Positions 1 through 13,419 are shown, counted from the stretch's first letter. The stretch is DNA of 64,000 bases from Plantago elongata (GCA_036897095.1 JAYMSP010000049.1:1-64000), one strand, 5' to 3'. Notes: generated by a model from the letters alone, not told the origin. Made by a program: numbers and translations.

Positions 1-370
1 AAAATACTCCCTGGAGTCCTTGCTCTTAATGAAGCTTAAACCCTTTTTTTGGTTGCTATCTAATTTTGTGTATCATTTGCAATGTCTGGTGCATGACCAG
101 ATCGGATTTCTATAAGTAAAATGTTAGAGCTGGTGTAATGTCAAGAGTGTTATTGAGATTTTAATAAATCATCTACACCAAGATACTGAATTCACTGCAG
201 AAATAAACTAGTGTTCATTTTGCTTATCAATGAGATGTGATGTTGGTGATTAAAAATAAAAAATAAATAAAATTTCGTGATATATGTATTAGCAGATGGA
301 GCATACACATTGCAAATATTATCACACGTCTTCCATAATCTTGACGTTTGAATCGTTAGAGGACTCTATT

Positions 371-2483
371 CTACTCCATTTTTGTTAACTTTGTGAGCAA
401 CAAAAGACCTATTGTCTGAACTGATAGACCACAAATTAAGCCAATCCACAATCCCTGTGAGGAAAACACAAAGAAAATTGGTAAGAAGTATTCTTACAAA
501 TTCAGCAGGCCTTCTTGTACCTGTGTCAAATTCAAGCAGACATATTTTTGTATTAACCATAGATGTGCCTACCTTGGCATATAGCTTAAACTTGAAACTG
601 AGAAGAGCTGCGATTGGCATGCCTATGCAATAGAAACGTTCCCAAGTTAACCAACATGGCTGCCCGTTGCCACCCACATCCTCTCGCCACTCCTGCATTG
701 TACCAAAGGAATGATTTTTCAGATCATTGTTACAATTACATGATACTATCATACTGGCTTATCAGAGTGAAGTTTAAAACTAACCTGACAAAATTTCCTG
801 AACAAAGTCGAACGATATAGACTAGACAAGCCAGGGAGTCATTTTGCAAATGCATCAATGATCACCGGGCTGTCACTGAAGGATCCAGCCCATACATTAT
901 GGAAAAGATCATGCTACGGGCCAACATATAAAGCTAAAACAGCGCAAAGTGCCATCACAATCGTCAGCTTCAAAGTGACAGCCATGGGACGTTTTGCTTG
1001 CTTAGGCCTTCCAGCACCCAACTCATTGGAAACTCTAGTGCTGCAGTGAAAGATCACTAGATTCAAAACATAAGGTGATAAGGATATGTGAAACGGATGA
1101 AGAATGATATGCGACATATCATATGACGTATCAGTTTGTTTGATTACCTAGCAGCAGTACTGAGGCCATATGCAACCATGTAGCAGATGCCTTCCATACT
1201 TACACTGTGAATTATATTACACATGTTCATCAGTTACAGTATTTGTTTGTGTTTTTGAACCTAAACACAGACAACAAACTATGCCTTACCACATTGCAAT
1301 CAATGAAGTGGAAATTTCAGCATTTGGCATAAGTCCAGCCAACAAAACAAGAACCTCAAAAGCCCAGAACTCCAAACTGGTTTGACAATTAGAGATATAA
1401 GTTCAAATACACAAGGGATATGCATAAATGATTCAAACTGTCTGGAGAACAAAATACGCACCAGACCATAGCAGCTGAAGGCAACGCAAGCTTTAAGTTT
1501 GAGAAGATGTGACTAAAAGACTTAGGAGTGAATCCATTGCACGTTTGCTCAAATTTCTTTGCCTTAAGAACATACAAGGCTAGCATAAGGACTGAGATCC
1601 ACAATGAAATCGAAGCTGCCAATGGAGCTCCTCTGTATGCAAGTGAGGTCCAGTTTACTAAAGCATATGTAATACCAACGTGGAGAGCTAGAGGGACTAG
1701 TGAACACGTGACTAGGGGTAAAACAACACACTGCGTCTGAAGAAACCTCAAAATATTTTGCAAGAACCCGTAAGCAGAGTCCTGGAATTAGATATTTCAT
1801 ATATAGACCTGCTGATTCTGCTATTTCTGGGTCTTGACCTAGTAAAGTTAAGATAAAATCTGAATAACACCAGAGAAGTGAATGGTAAAGAATAATGATA
1901 TGATACAGGATGCCTGTAGGTATATTCCTAACATTCTGTACATTCCTGCACCATATCCTTGCCCGCACAATGTTTCAAGCGCACCGCTCAAGCCAACATA
2001 GATAAATTCGTACAACTTTAGTTAGTTTGTGAATCTACATAAAGTAGCATTTCTTTAACTTTTGGTTCATATGTAACTGGAGCTACACTAAAGAACAATT
2101 TGCACGTATTCAAGAACAACGTCGCCTCTAGAGGTTAAATTCCTGAGGACACTGAAGGTTGAATCAGGCTGCATTATGACACAAGAATCTGCTAGCATTG
2201 GTCCAGACAAACACTGAGTAACATACCATGAGAGCTAAACCGGAAACAGAAGCCCAAGAATGGGCGAGGTTGGAGGCAGCAAGTTGATGTTCGCCAAGAT
2301 GACCAGCGAACATGAGGGAAATAAGAGGAATGAGGTAATAAGCCATATTGGTGAGAATCATGGGCAGGGCAAACAAAATCTAATCCTTGGCCTCATCCAC
2401 ATCGACCACCTCGTTCAGCCACGTTCGTTGGTTGCTTGTTTGTTCTCCAGGAGGGGCTGATTCCGAGCATCATCACAAGACAT
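371..2483 (-). pseudogene. MATE (DETOXIFICATION-type) transporter pseudogene
   Basis: Remains of a multi-exon multidrug-and-toxin-extrusion efflux carrier, normally a membrane protein of about 480 residues and 12 helices. Recognisable blocks in order are [20 protein letters not shown] (first exon, ending at a GT donor near 2227), [72 protein letters not shown], and the last exon (371..454, GLWIGLICGLS to a TAG stop). Exon order and most splice sites survive. The frame is broken repeatedly: a frameshift and a TAG soon after the start codon at 2483, a shift before LTLLGQD, another after YLIPGL, shifts and stops around 800-905, and one extra base in the exon encoding GCGWQ...FYCIGMP (near 630). 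I count at least six lesions, too many for sequencing error, so it is a pseudogene. Family identity is sure; substrate is unknown. Confidence 0.88.
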
Positions 2484-3547
2484 GATTTTGAGCACGCACC
2501 TTGTAGCTAGCTAGCTAAATTTGTTTGTTACAACGGTTGTAAAAACATGTGCATGTAATAATAATGTAGGATCCGTTTGTATAGGATGGTGATATATACT
2601 AGTCCTACAAGTTTTCGAGATTTGGGTAATAAATTTGAACCACTAGCTGGAATCATGATTCATTAAAGTTCTTAGGCATGGGAACTGGCCGAACATTGAT
2701 GTTTCTTGCATTTGGCATCAAATCATTTTGATTTTGAAAAGACAGGGATATGAACCAGTTATAGAATGTAACAATTAATGATGATATCAAGGGCGAAATC
2801 AGGAGGAGTTCATAGAATATTTTTATACATAATATTTTTGAACTTCATATGTATAATTCCACACTTACGAAATAGGCATCCCGGTCTTATGCTGGACTTA
2901 TCTATCTCCGTTTATAGGTTTGATCGTCAAGTTAATCTGAAACTCATACAAAATCTGCATAACTATTCTACTGAATTATGATCTTCATCTTGAAGCACGT
3001 ATATGTAGTTGTATACCAAGAAACTAGCAAGCTCTAAAATCTAAATCCAAATGAAATCATTGGTTAGGATTTGAGAGAATCACAATTGGAGCAACTTGTA
3101 CATATGTATATATACATGTCGAAGCCCAAATGTCCAATCCAACCAAAAACCTATATGGTCAGGTCCAGTAATATTGTCACAGCCACAGACACTGGATTAG
3201 TACTCCCACAAAGAAAATGGGACTTCCAGAGGGAATGATGAACGACAAAAAAAGAGACTAACTGTAAAGGGAAAAGTGGTTTGAATGTCAATAATTAGAA
3301 TTTGGAATAGTTACGCTATCTTATAATTCAGTTTAATTCTTTTTAACTAAGTTCAATTTAAATATGTTTAGTTATATTTTATACTACAATTCAATTTAAT
3401 TAAAAAAATTACAGTTGAAGAGAATAAAACCTTAACTGTATTTTAAAAATTCGAAGGTGTTAGCCGTTAGTATTATATAGCGGAGGCAGATGTTGTTGAG
3501 TAACTCTGCTTTACCCAATGAGTTGTGAACTTGTGATAGTTTACTTA

Positions 3548-3706
3548 TAGGGAAAGAATACCAACCTTAGTGGATCCGGACCTTAGAGACTCCCCACTTC
3601 CATTAGATAGTGTTCCCATTTGACGTAGGGAAAGAATACCAACCTTAGTGGATCCGGACCTTAGAGACTCCTCACTTCCATTAGATAGTGTTCCCCATTT
3701 GACGTA
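3548..3706. repeat. Two-copy 78-bp tandem repeat
   Basis: A unit beginning TAGGGAAAGAATACCAACC at 3548 recurs at 3626 with nearly identical sequence through CATTTGACGTA. Each unit contains TTAGTGGATCCGGACCTTAG. The copies differ by only a few bases, suggesting a recent duplication. Confidence 0.9.
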
Positions 3707-4161
3707 ATCAAGTGGACGGGAATGATCCCAACGTGCCACTCTACTCCGATGACACGTGTGAGAGTCTTCTCTACTCACGCTTCGTCTATAAATAGAAGAG
3801 TGTTTACTCCTCATTAAGGTTAGCAGCCATTTGCAGTCTCCCTCCCTCCCTCATTGTCTCCTTGTTAATAGGACGACGATCGACATTGATCATCCTACTT
3901 GACCGTCAAGCTAAATGTATTAAAACTTATAACCCATTCCCTCTTATTTCCAAGTTCACATAAACAAAAACTTCAGTTGTGAACCCCAATTTCAGGTCCA
4001 CCTCACCAATTACTCAAGGAGTCAAGGTTATCTTATGAATTGTGTAGCACATGAACAACTCAATCGAGAAAAAGAAAGACACAGAAATTGATGCTGAACT
4101 GTGGCATTCTTTGTTCCAAAGAAAAAGAACTAAAGAAGTATTAGTCTGATTCTGATCTTAT

Positions 4162-4198
4162 GTTTTTGTTTTTTGTTTTTTGTTTTTTGTTTTCTTTT
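4162..4198. repeat. Simple repeat (GTTTTTT)n
   Basis: Tandem runs of G followed by five to six T between the tandem repeat and the candidate mini-gene. Confidence 0.85.
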
Positions 4199-4802
4199 TG
4201 GTTTTTTCTCCAGAGAATTGACAGATGATGAAGTTGATTGAAACCAATGGTTTCTTTGTCAAAATATAAGCCTTATGTTGAGATGAATACGATTTTTTGC
4301 AGTAATGTATTGTAGATCCGAAGCCGTCAATGCAGTAATGTATTGTAGATCCGAAGCCTTGACGGCTTCAGATTTACTGTTTGTTGTATTTCGCTACAGA
4401 ATACAATGTAGCAGTCTGCGGCTAATAGCTAGCCGGGTATCCATCCGATTAACAACTATGAACTGTTAGTTCATGTCACCTAAGTAGATAGATATTTTGC
4501 AAGAAGAAAGGAAGATTGCATTCATGTTTCCTGGATCAAGAACATATATCAGTATCTCTGCAGAAACCGACTAACAGATTCTTAGAATCACAAGCTTAAT
4601 CCAGATCCAGACAATAACCAGCAGTAGATCGATCAACACGTACGAAACAAGATCGATCAACACGTACGAAGCATAATAATAATCTACTAATCAAATAATT
4701 AAGTACATTTGAAGTTGATAGAAGATTGGCAAGACTTGGATAACAAGAGTAGAAGATGAGTAAATTACTTATTCATATCTGATAGAGAGATTTTGATGGG
4801 AG

Positions 4803-5877
4803 TTAGTCTGCCTTGGTTTCTTTCTCTGGTGCAACTTCTGCTTTTTTAGCTGGTGCGGGTGCTTCTGCTTTTTTGGCAGGTGCTGCTGCTTCTAATTTCT
4901 TGGCAGGTGCTGCTGCTTCTGGTTTCTTGTCCTTGGGAGTGCCTTTCTTAGGCTTCAAAAAGCAGAAACAAGAGCAACAAGGGCACTGAAATAGAAACTT
5001 CATTTGCAAACACCCTCTACCGACTCACTCTACTGACAAATCAGAAATGTGCACTGACAAGTATGGTAAGAGTATGGACTAACTGGAAGAGGGCTTTTGT
5101 AAAGTTGGCTTTTCTATACTGTTATGTTACACTAAAGAAACCAACTTTACACATTGGATTCCAGTTCAGTCACTTTCATCACATGCCACCCATCATATGC
5201 AATAACACCAAACTAGCTGGACCTCATGGTGGGGTGGGGTGCCCTTTTTTTCAACCTTGATCAAAGTACTATACTGTCTGTGCATACGTTGTGCGGGCCA
5301 AACTAGTCAGGTTCATGTCAAGAAACAGAAAAATTACTCTCAAGGGGAGTTAGCTTGCAATCCCGTTTAAGACGTACCAGATCTAGGCAATGCATTTAAG
5401 AATAAACCAAAGAAGAGAAGGGAGCTAACATTAGTGGAGATGGGAGAAGTAAAAGTTTCATGAATTACTCATCAAGAAATGAATTTGCCAACATAAAGTA
5501 AGTTCACTAAACAATAAACAAGAGGGCTGCAAGATACTCACTTGACAGCACAGGATAGACTCTACTCCTATCCTGGAAATCAGCTGAAATTAATGAAGTT
5601 GTCTGTGACAATAAAAACAATATAGACAACTATTGCAGGTCAGATTCAACATTCACCGCAGATATGAAAAGGACTTGCACATTTCCTTTTTAACCCAAGA
5701 CATTAATCAATTGAGTATCAGTTTCTTTCAGCTGTTCAGCATAATCTTTTCAATACTTTTCTTTATCAAGCACAGTGTTTCTGAATCAAATGAGCTGTAC
5801 AGCTTGATCAAGGTGCAATGTACCGAATATCTGACATTAAAGATCATCTTATTATAACTTACATCGATCAAAAGCAT
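4803..5877 (-). CDS. Candidate three-exon gene: Cys cluster plus Lys/Ala/Pro-rich tail
   Basis: The last exon (4803..4985) is clear. It begins after a strong acceptor (TTTCTATTTCAG), opens with the cluster CPCCSCFCF, and continues as a basic low-complexity tail of about 45 residues with repeats of PAKKxEAxAPAKK, ending KETKAD. Upstream, an exon of 42 bases lies between TTAATTTCAG and GTGAGT (5542..5583, encoding a segment ending ILCCQ). A 15-base ATG exon (5863..5877) is followed by GTAAGT. All three are phase 0 and join into 79 residues. The ATG lies only 34 bp past the stop of the neighbouring dehydrogenase on the same strand, so these exons could instead be an alternative 3' end of that transcript. 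I do not recognise the protein. The Cys cluster could bind metal or carry acylation, but that is inference. Confidence 0.4.
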
Positions 5878-5911
5878 TTACTTCAGGACTGAATTAAAAG
5901 CTGCACGAAGT

Positions 5912-8900
5912 TCATAGTCGAGATGATTGCTTTATTTGCTTCGAATAATTACCATACTCGTACACGCCCAGGCCCTTTTTCCTACCCAGGCGACCTGCAT
6001 CAACGTACTGCACTAGGAGAGGGCACGGTGAATACTTGCTATCCCCAAGACCAGCATGGAGGACTTTCATGATTGATAAGCAGACGTCAAGTCCAATGTG
6101 GTCAGCAAGTTGTAATGGGCCCATCGGATGGTTTGTTCCTAGCTTCATTCCTGTGTCTATGTCTTCTTTCGTTGCCACACCGGTGTAGAGGGTGTAAAAT
6201 GCTTCATTTATCATCGGCATTAGAATCCGGTTCACAACAAACCCGGAAAAGTCCTGAGAGCAAATCACTGTCTTGCCCAACCTGCAAAACAAATTGATCT
6301 GAGACGTGGGAAATGCTGGTGATATGGTTAACTTTCCATCCAGGATTATCCCTTTTGTTTTCTTGTCAACCTCAATACTGCCAATAACCCAGGTATATGA
6401 AAATGCAACGGAAATAACGAAAGCTACTCTGTTCCAATTTGAGCTACACAATAAACTTCTCCTAGCTATTCTGAAAAAACTATTGTCCAAGTGTAATCTT
6501 CTCAAGAACCTTCTGAAGCTCTATCAAGTATAAACTTAAACATATATCCAAAGAATTCAAATACGAATTTGTTCTAGTTCAGGTATTTTGAAACGACTGA
6601 TTCAGGAAAAATCATGGAATAAGACGTTTGCAGAAATGAAAGTCATGTACATCCCCAATTACATGAAGTCGAACCAATTTATAAAACAACCAAATTATGC
6701 AAAAGAATAACCGATTAAATAAAGAAATGAAAAACAAATAAGTAATTGAAAAACAGTGCTTGTTTCTGTACCTCTCTGCCAAGAGTTTAGTTGCATGAAA
6801 CGTATGATCAGATGTATTAGCTCCTCTGATTATTTCAACGAGCTTCATTACAGGCGGAGGATTCATAAAATGCATTCCTATCACCTGCAGACGAGGAAGG
6901 TTTAAAACTGTAGGCAGGTACAGAAACGAAAATTGCTTCAGCAAACAGATACTGTTAAAAATCTGGTAGTTCTTTGATTGCTTGAGACAATTTTGAACTG
7001 GCCTTACAACATGCAGAAGATGACATAAGCAGATAAACAAACACAAGTCACCAACACATTCAAAACGTGCAGAGATATGATTGATGGCAAGACTTTTGTC
7101 AAACCTGTTGTGTAATTGGAGATAACTGTAATAGACAACTACATAGGATAAGATTTTAACAACTGAAAGAAGTTGTGTGCAAGAAATTCAAGATCTGTCA
7201 GTATCTTTCAATGTTCTGGAGCTACCAACTGAATACCTCATTTAGCACACAAGTAATGAACGGTGGGCAAACCAATTCTTTGTTGTTGTGGCACCCATGA
7301 GGATTTAAGATAGCTTGTCCAGCATCAATTGGTACACCACTCATCAGTACACAGACTGAAAGAGACACAGTACGGGTCCAATCTGAGAGTATCATGAAAC
7401 TAGCAAGGGAAATTGGTGCCCTATCTTTGCTTCCTGAGTCAAAATCTTATGCAGGATAGTTCAGGCCCCCACCATATGGCTCAGGAAACACCACATTGTA
7501 ATTACCAATCTGTAATTAATGCACCACATTCGCTTCACGGCAAGTGCGAACACCTCACATTGCACTCTCATGGAGTCTCTATAGGCTTACAGTTCTACAC
7601 ACTGATGACAGGATTACCAATCGATATTGGGAATTTATCTTGGAATCGATCTTGGATGCTGCAATAAAAAAGACTGGTGACCTGGTTTTCCAAACACATA
7701 ATTATGTGCTAAATCTAGTATTCACTTACTAACTGTATCACAAGACACCAACAAAGCTTGTAAATTGATAATACCACCATTTGGCCAGGGGATCTGATGC
7801 AAATAGGCACTAAGAAGTCTATTGAGGGACAGCACCCTTTAAGGTCAACAAACGGACAAGTGGCCTACATGACAGGCTAATACTTCCCATTGGAGACCAA
7901 GTCTATTGAACTTTATTTCTTTAATGCATAGGGAACAAAGTGGAGCAAAAAAAACAAATGGGCCACTACATCTATTGATACATAACAGTACAGCTTTGGT
8001 GTCATGGGAAGAATAGGTTAATGATGACAAGGATTGAAGAATCTCTGTTTTCAAAGATAAAAGAGGTATCTATAAGGTGTGGGTGCTGGTTGGTTTTTAG
8101 ATAGCTCGAGCAGAGTTACTTTGTTTTAAACGAGCCACAGAATCTGTATTAGAAGTTTTGAATTATTAATGTAACTCCCTGGAATCAGAGCATGCATCCT
8201 TGGCGTATAAATTAAGGTTTGAACTCGGCAGAATGACTTTGATAAGTGTTTAAGCATGCTGAAGTAATTATCATTATTCTGTTCTTGTTTTAAGCCCAGA
8301 AAAATCTAGGCCTTCGGTGCTTGTGGTGTACTATGTTTACAGATGTGTTGTTGGATCTACGTTCACGTGGAGTGTCTCAAGGCAGCTAGAATTTGTACTT
8401 AAAATGTTACTTGGAAAAAATTATTTACTTTATTCCCAAAGATACTACATGACCACAAACAGTGAAGAGTGTAAATAATGTAGTACTAGCGTGTACACCA
8501 TCAAAGGTCACCCATATTTTAATTGTTACTGCAGGTGTGTATCCATGAGGACCATGACCTTGTTGCTGAAACAAAACAACCAGAGACAGGCTCTAATCAT
8601 GAACTTGTTTTTGTACCTGAGGGTGGTATTGATGTATACACAAGTTCAAATTTGTATGCAAAATTAACAACCGCTTTCTAATAATCCCTAAGAGTCCAAG
8701 ACACTTGAGCTACCACTATAACCCATGTACCAAAGTCAAGCTCTGTAGTCTGTAAAATATGCATATGTATATCATACATATGTAGCTTCTCAAAAACAAA
8801 GACAAAAAAAGAAAAGAAAAATCATATGAAATGACCATTATCTAGTAACTTAACTGATCATTGGGAAGGCAAACAATAATGGCCAAACCAATACTGAAAA

Positions 8901-10380
8901 GCCAAAGCCCAACGGTTTACTAGAAATACATAAAATGACATCTTCATCTATCATAATGTGATGGTCTCAGAAACAAGCTCTATTTCTCTTATCCTCGTCT
9001 ATAATCCCAAGATCCATTTGACGCTTATGTTACTCTGTATCTGATCATAATCTAAACGAGAATGTCTTAGTTGAGAGCATGCTCGAAATGTAGCATATCA
9101 ATAGGGCAGACATATTTATTTGGACTTTTTCTTCCAGGTAGCATGCATGCATGAGTCTATGCACAAGGCTTACATTGAAACTGAATTTAAGATATCACCA
9201 CCAAAATAGTATCTTAATCACAGACCAATGAATAAGACTATTTACAATGTTCATGTACCCATATTTTACAACAAAGCCAACCAAAGTAGATAAACCCCTA
9301 CTTAGAATCAATGCACGCCATGCAATATCAACCATTATAGTCTCGACCATATCTAACATAAACTTAAGATTATTCAACTCGAAGAAGTTCGTTTTTCTTT
9401 GACATAGAATTTAAGTTTACAGTAAACCGACTTCATTAACATATCGTGTTCTAAATAAATGTAGCTACTAGCTACGTGTATCTTTCTAAACTGGATTTCA
9501 AAATGTAATCGTCAACCATTAGCATAAATCAAACATTGTACTGAAATCAAAAGAGAGCGCAAACCTGGCTAGGCCGGCTGGTTGCAGTTGCCAAACGCGT
9601 AATCGAAATAGAGCTGGTATTCGATGCCAAGATAGCTGAACTCTTAACAATGTTATCCAATTGAAGAAACAACTTCTTCTTAACCTCCTCAGACTCCACA
9701 ATAGCCTCAATCACAATGTCCACAGAGCGAAAACCATCCAAACTTGATGTACATATCAAATTCTTAATAGCTTCAGCACCTTTTTCCTAAACCGAATCGG
9801 AAAAATCAATCTTATATCATCAGAATTCACATCCAAGCTACAAACATAAAATTACACATACGGAGGGAAATGGAGAATTGAACTAATCTTGAGTATACTA
9901 CTAGTTAACAATCATATTACTAGATGATATATGTGCAGTTAAAAATAGTAACTTTGTGCAATCCCTAATAGGTTGAGCGAAATTGGAAATTGGGAAAATC
10001 AAACATACTACGAACTACAGACACAAAATTGTAGATGTAAAAAATACGACCCTCAAAAAGGGCCCGGCAGTGCGGATTAGTCGACTGAAGCGGATACCAA
10101 CGAGAAATCAAAAAAAAAAAAAAGACACAAAATTGGGGAAACCCAATAAGCAAGAGAACGTAAAAGATGATGAGGGTAGGAATAAAGAAGGGACCTTGGA
10201 GAGTTGGTTTTTGGAGACGAGGGTTTGGATCCTGGAAGAGATGGAATTGTGAGCTTTGGAGAGGGCTTGAGGATCGGCGTCGTGGAGATAAACTTGGAGG
10301 CCGTTGACAGCGCAAAGTTGAGCGATTCCGGAGCCCATCTGGCCGCCTCCAACCACCCCTACACACCGTATATCCGCCAT
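5912..10380 (-). CDS. 3-hydroxyacyl-CoA (3-hydroxybutyryl-CoA) dehydrogenase, peroxisomal
   Basis: NAD(P)-dependent oxidation or reduction at C3 of hydroxyacyl-CoA. Exons (minus): 10195..10380, 9565..9786, 6772..6884, 5912..6281. All junctions are GT-AG and in phase, giving 296 residues, close to the plant single-domain enzyme (about 294). The Rossmann motif [10 protein letters not shown] is at residues 11-20. The SNTSSI loop precedes the catalytic pair His141 (GMHFMNPPP) and Glu153 (MKLVE), 12 residues apart as in animal HADH. The family signature is [16 protein letters not shown]. The protein ends in SRL, a classic peroxisome targeting signal type 1, so it should act in the peroxisome matrix. 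Intron 2 is long (2.68 kb) and shows no genes. The ATG at 10380 is the first in-frame ATG. It resembles Arabidopsis At3g15290 from memory. Confidence 0.95.
6885..9564. other. Long intron 2 of the dehydrogenase gene
   Basis: AT-rich sequence between the second and third coding exons. I see no coding homology, tRNA or clear mobile element in it. Confidence 0.6.
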
Positions 10381-11956
10381 CTTTACCAACTCGACACACT
10401 CTGTAAAAAATTTGATTGGTAGTATTTATTGGACTTGTATTGATTCAGTACAGAACAGAGCATTGGGAAGTGTTCATCTTCTATTCATCATTGGAAAGCT
10501 CAACATGGGATAGGACCAACTTAACTACTGATCTAACGGGGCACACCAGGCACGGTCCGCAACGGTCCATCGATTTTAAAGTCTTTTCCGGTCGATTAAT
10601 CACAAATTCAATTCTTAATAGTGATAGATTATTTCTAACCATTTTATTTATATTGTTCTTCATTATTTACTTGACATTTTTCAATTTTCAATAGTAATAG
10701 ATTATTAGATTATTTTTCAACCATTTTATTTATATTATTTTCTACTATTTACTTGACATTTTTCATTGTTTCTTTATGATTCAGTAACATTTTTTATTAT
10801 TTCTCTTTTTGTTAATGTTCTTTTAGTTTACATTTCACAATCATATTTTATAAATACTTAACTTTATTTCATTTAACTCTGTTTCTTTAATTTTTCTATT
10901 CAATGATAAATTCATTTACTTAATATACTTAAAAAAAATTATTCAATCTAAACAAAGCTATATTATATCTAATTCCTCCCGTTTATGAATACATAATTTA
11001 AAAAGTCATAGTCTAAACATTGTTCTTTGCTATGTGAATTTTGAAAACGTAATTTTCATTAGTCATTAATAATGAATTTTTTCATTAAATATATAGTAAA
11101 AAATTCGCTACCTCTGACATATATTTCTGCTTCCGTCTCTGAGCACACCCACGAACACAGACAGTAATGTAAAAACCAGAATCAAAATTCATATAAGTGA
11201 AATTCCATATTTGAGGGAGAATCCGCTTTTTTACTAGATTTTATATTTTGTTAGATATTCAGAAACTAGCGGAGGCTTTTGCTTTTTTTAGCCTAAATTT
11301 CATTTTGTGGGACATCATTGTGCTAGCTTATAAATTAAGATTATATTATTTTCAACTGAAATTTATTAAACTGAATTGAATTGAACTGAACTGAATTGAA
11401 GTAAATTATAAATTATAATTATAACTAAGCAGTACTTAACTAAATAAAACTAAATTGAAATGATTTTTAGTTGAAGAGAACATAGCCTAACTCGTCATGT
11501 GATTAAATAGGTACTTTGAACCGTTTATGTTTTTTCATTTGATGATATGAAAGTTTTCATTTGGACCTCAAAAATAAAAATAAAATAATAGTGACTAAAT
11601 TATAATTGAGTTGTTAGATTTTATTTTTTTATAAAGAATTAAAATTGAATAGGATTTTGTAGGGTTTTTGTATATAGCTTGTGTAATAGATCATAATGAT
11701 TGGTGTATATATAATGTGATTTTTATTGAGATTTGATAAAATATATTTGATATTTATTGGTTTTAGAATTGTTAGAATGCGATGAAATTATTTGATATTA
11801 TTTATATAATGGAATAATATTTTTGGTGACGTGACAAGAAAACGTGGGAGAGTTAGAATATCTACTGGCGTGTGTAAGCTAGAATAATTGAGTTAGTAAC
11901 TCAGTGGGTTTGGGCAATTCAATGAAGATTTTTAACGGGTGGGCAAATAAAATTTA
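10381..11956. other. Promoter and AT-rich intergenic sequence
   Basis: Upstream of the dehydrogenase ATG. A partial internal duplication of AT-rich text (the phrase ATTTACTTGACATTTTTCA occurs near 10665 and 10748) is visible. No gene recognised. Confidence 0.55.
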
Positions 11957-12113
11957 GGGGCTGATTGACCAGGCATTTAAATACTCCATTTGGTTCGATG
12001 AACAGTAATTTGGCCTAAATACACTTCAAATACCCCATTTCAATTCCATTATAAACACAATTTCACCAAAATCTCATCCAAATGATCATTTGAATGCCAT
12101 GTCAATCAGCCCC
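11957..12113. mobile_element. PIF/Harbinger (Tourist-like) MITE, copy 1
   Basis: 157-bp element with terminal inverted repeats GGGGCTGATTGAC...GTCAATCAGCCCC, flanked on both sides by TTA (11954-11956 and 12114-12116). TTA is the target duplication expected of PIF/Harbinger elements. No coding capacity. The reverse complement of the element at 20791 shares its interior, including GATGAACAGT and TACACTTCAAATAC, so both belong to one family. Confidence 0.88.
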
Positions 12114-12116
12114 TTA

Positions 12117-13419
12117 GTTTTTTCTCAATCACAATTGAGCTAGAATTGTAACACAATCACCCCGCTCGTAATAATGATAAGTTGTAGACGAATCTAAGCG
12201 TTCGAAAGGACTTATAAATAAAATTCATCAAAATGTTCGATCAACGTTTAAATTAAAAAGAGAAATAGGAATCATTTGTCTGGAATGATTAATATGGTGG
12301 CATGAAAAGTTTTTGCTCTGACGAAGTAAGCAACTTTTATGTATATGTACAAATCGTACGCTGTAAAATTTTGGTACCCCTTACGTACACAATGGACATC
12401 CATGTGTAAGTGTCTACTCCCATCTATTTTTCATTTTAAGACAATCTAAAAAATACTATCAAATCATGTGTAGAGACAAGAGATTTTATTTTTTCTTATT
12501 TCATTCTAAAATTCGATCTCGGAAAACCGAGTAATGCTAATTCGATCTCGGAAGATCGTTCATACTTGTATTGTACATAAATCAATCAATCCAACCTTAA
12601 CCAATCGTTATTTGCAAGTTTTGAACGAGTGTAATTGTTGGTCGTCAATCCACCATCCTTAATCGAGAATTAATTAGAAGATCTCTGAACTAGCTAGTGA
12701 ATTAGATTGGTAGGTTTTACAAAAATCTTGAACTAGACGAACCTATATGAACGAATTCTAATCACAAAAGTGAACACGCAAAACAGTCACATAACTACCG
12801 TGTTCATAGTGATTTAGCTATTCATATGTAAAACTTCAGGTATTGATCATGTTAAACATAAACAGGTTGATAATCATATGCAAGCTCATATAATTCGATA
12901 ACAATAGCAAAAATGAATCATAAAGAGATAAACAATAGAGAATTATCAAATATTACTAGGAATCGGTATCAATCCTTCAACAATGATGAAAACCAAGCTC
13001 CAATAGTGTATCAATGTCAAAGTATGAATATATATGGAGCTAGAACTTGGTTAAAAAGAATGTACGAAAGAAACGTACTAATTCTAAGCTAATAACTAAA
13101 ACAAAGGCGCTAGGAATCGACCCTCGCCACGGCGAGCCTTTCTCCATCGAAGATATATAAGTCTCGAGAAATCTCACCACGGCAAGCATCTTCAAAACAG
13201 ATTCCTTCGCCCTTTTAGCACAAAATGATGGCGACTTCAATGACCCTCCAAATCAAGACTTCTCCACTCGAACCAAGTCTCGTAAAGTCATCTTTTACTC
13301 CGAAATGCACCAAGAAGTCAAAAGCCTACAAAAATACAAACACAATACCAAACACAAAAATGAACAAAACACTATGAAATTACAGACAAAGAACAATAAA
13401 GACTGCTAGAAGGACCTAG
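12117..13419. other. Intergenic, mostly featureless
   Basis: No gene recognised. A segment near 13110-13190 carries the phrases TCGCCACGGCGAG and CACCACGGCAAG, which resemble long-terminal-repeat text of plant gypsy elements and adjoin the gag relic that follows. Confidence 0.45.

Larger units (their letters stand above)
2484..4802. other. Intergenic region without a recognised gene
   Basis: No coding segment recognised. It holds a two-copy 78-bp tandem repeat (3548-3706), a TATA-like CTATAAATA near 3786 followed by a CT-rich run (3835-3860), a T/G simple repeat (about 4162-4198), and two short direct duplications (4296-4357 and 4627-4670). The TATA-like box next to the repeat could be a promoter or the remnant of an LTR; no paired end was found. 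Confidence 0.6.

Noticed and set aside
3548-3814. An 89-codon minus-strand ORF across the 78-bp tandem repeat
   Set aside because: Its apparent internal repeat simply reflects the DNA duplication, and the composition and lack of homology do not suggest a gene.
10416-10694. A 92-codon plus-strand ORF upstream of the dehydrogenase
   Set aside because: AT-rich, no domain, lies in promoter sequence.
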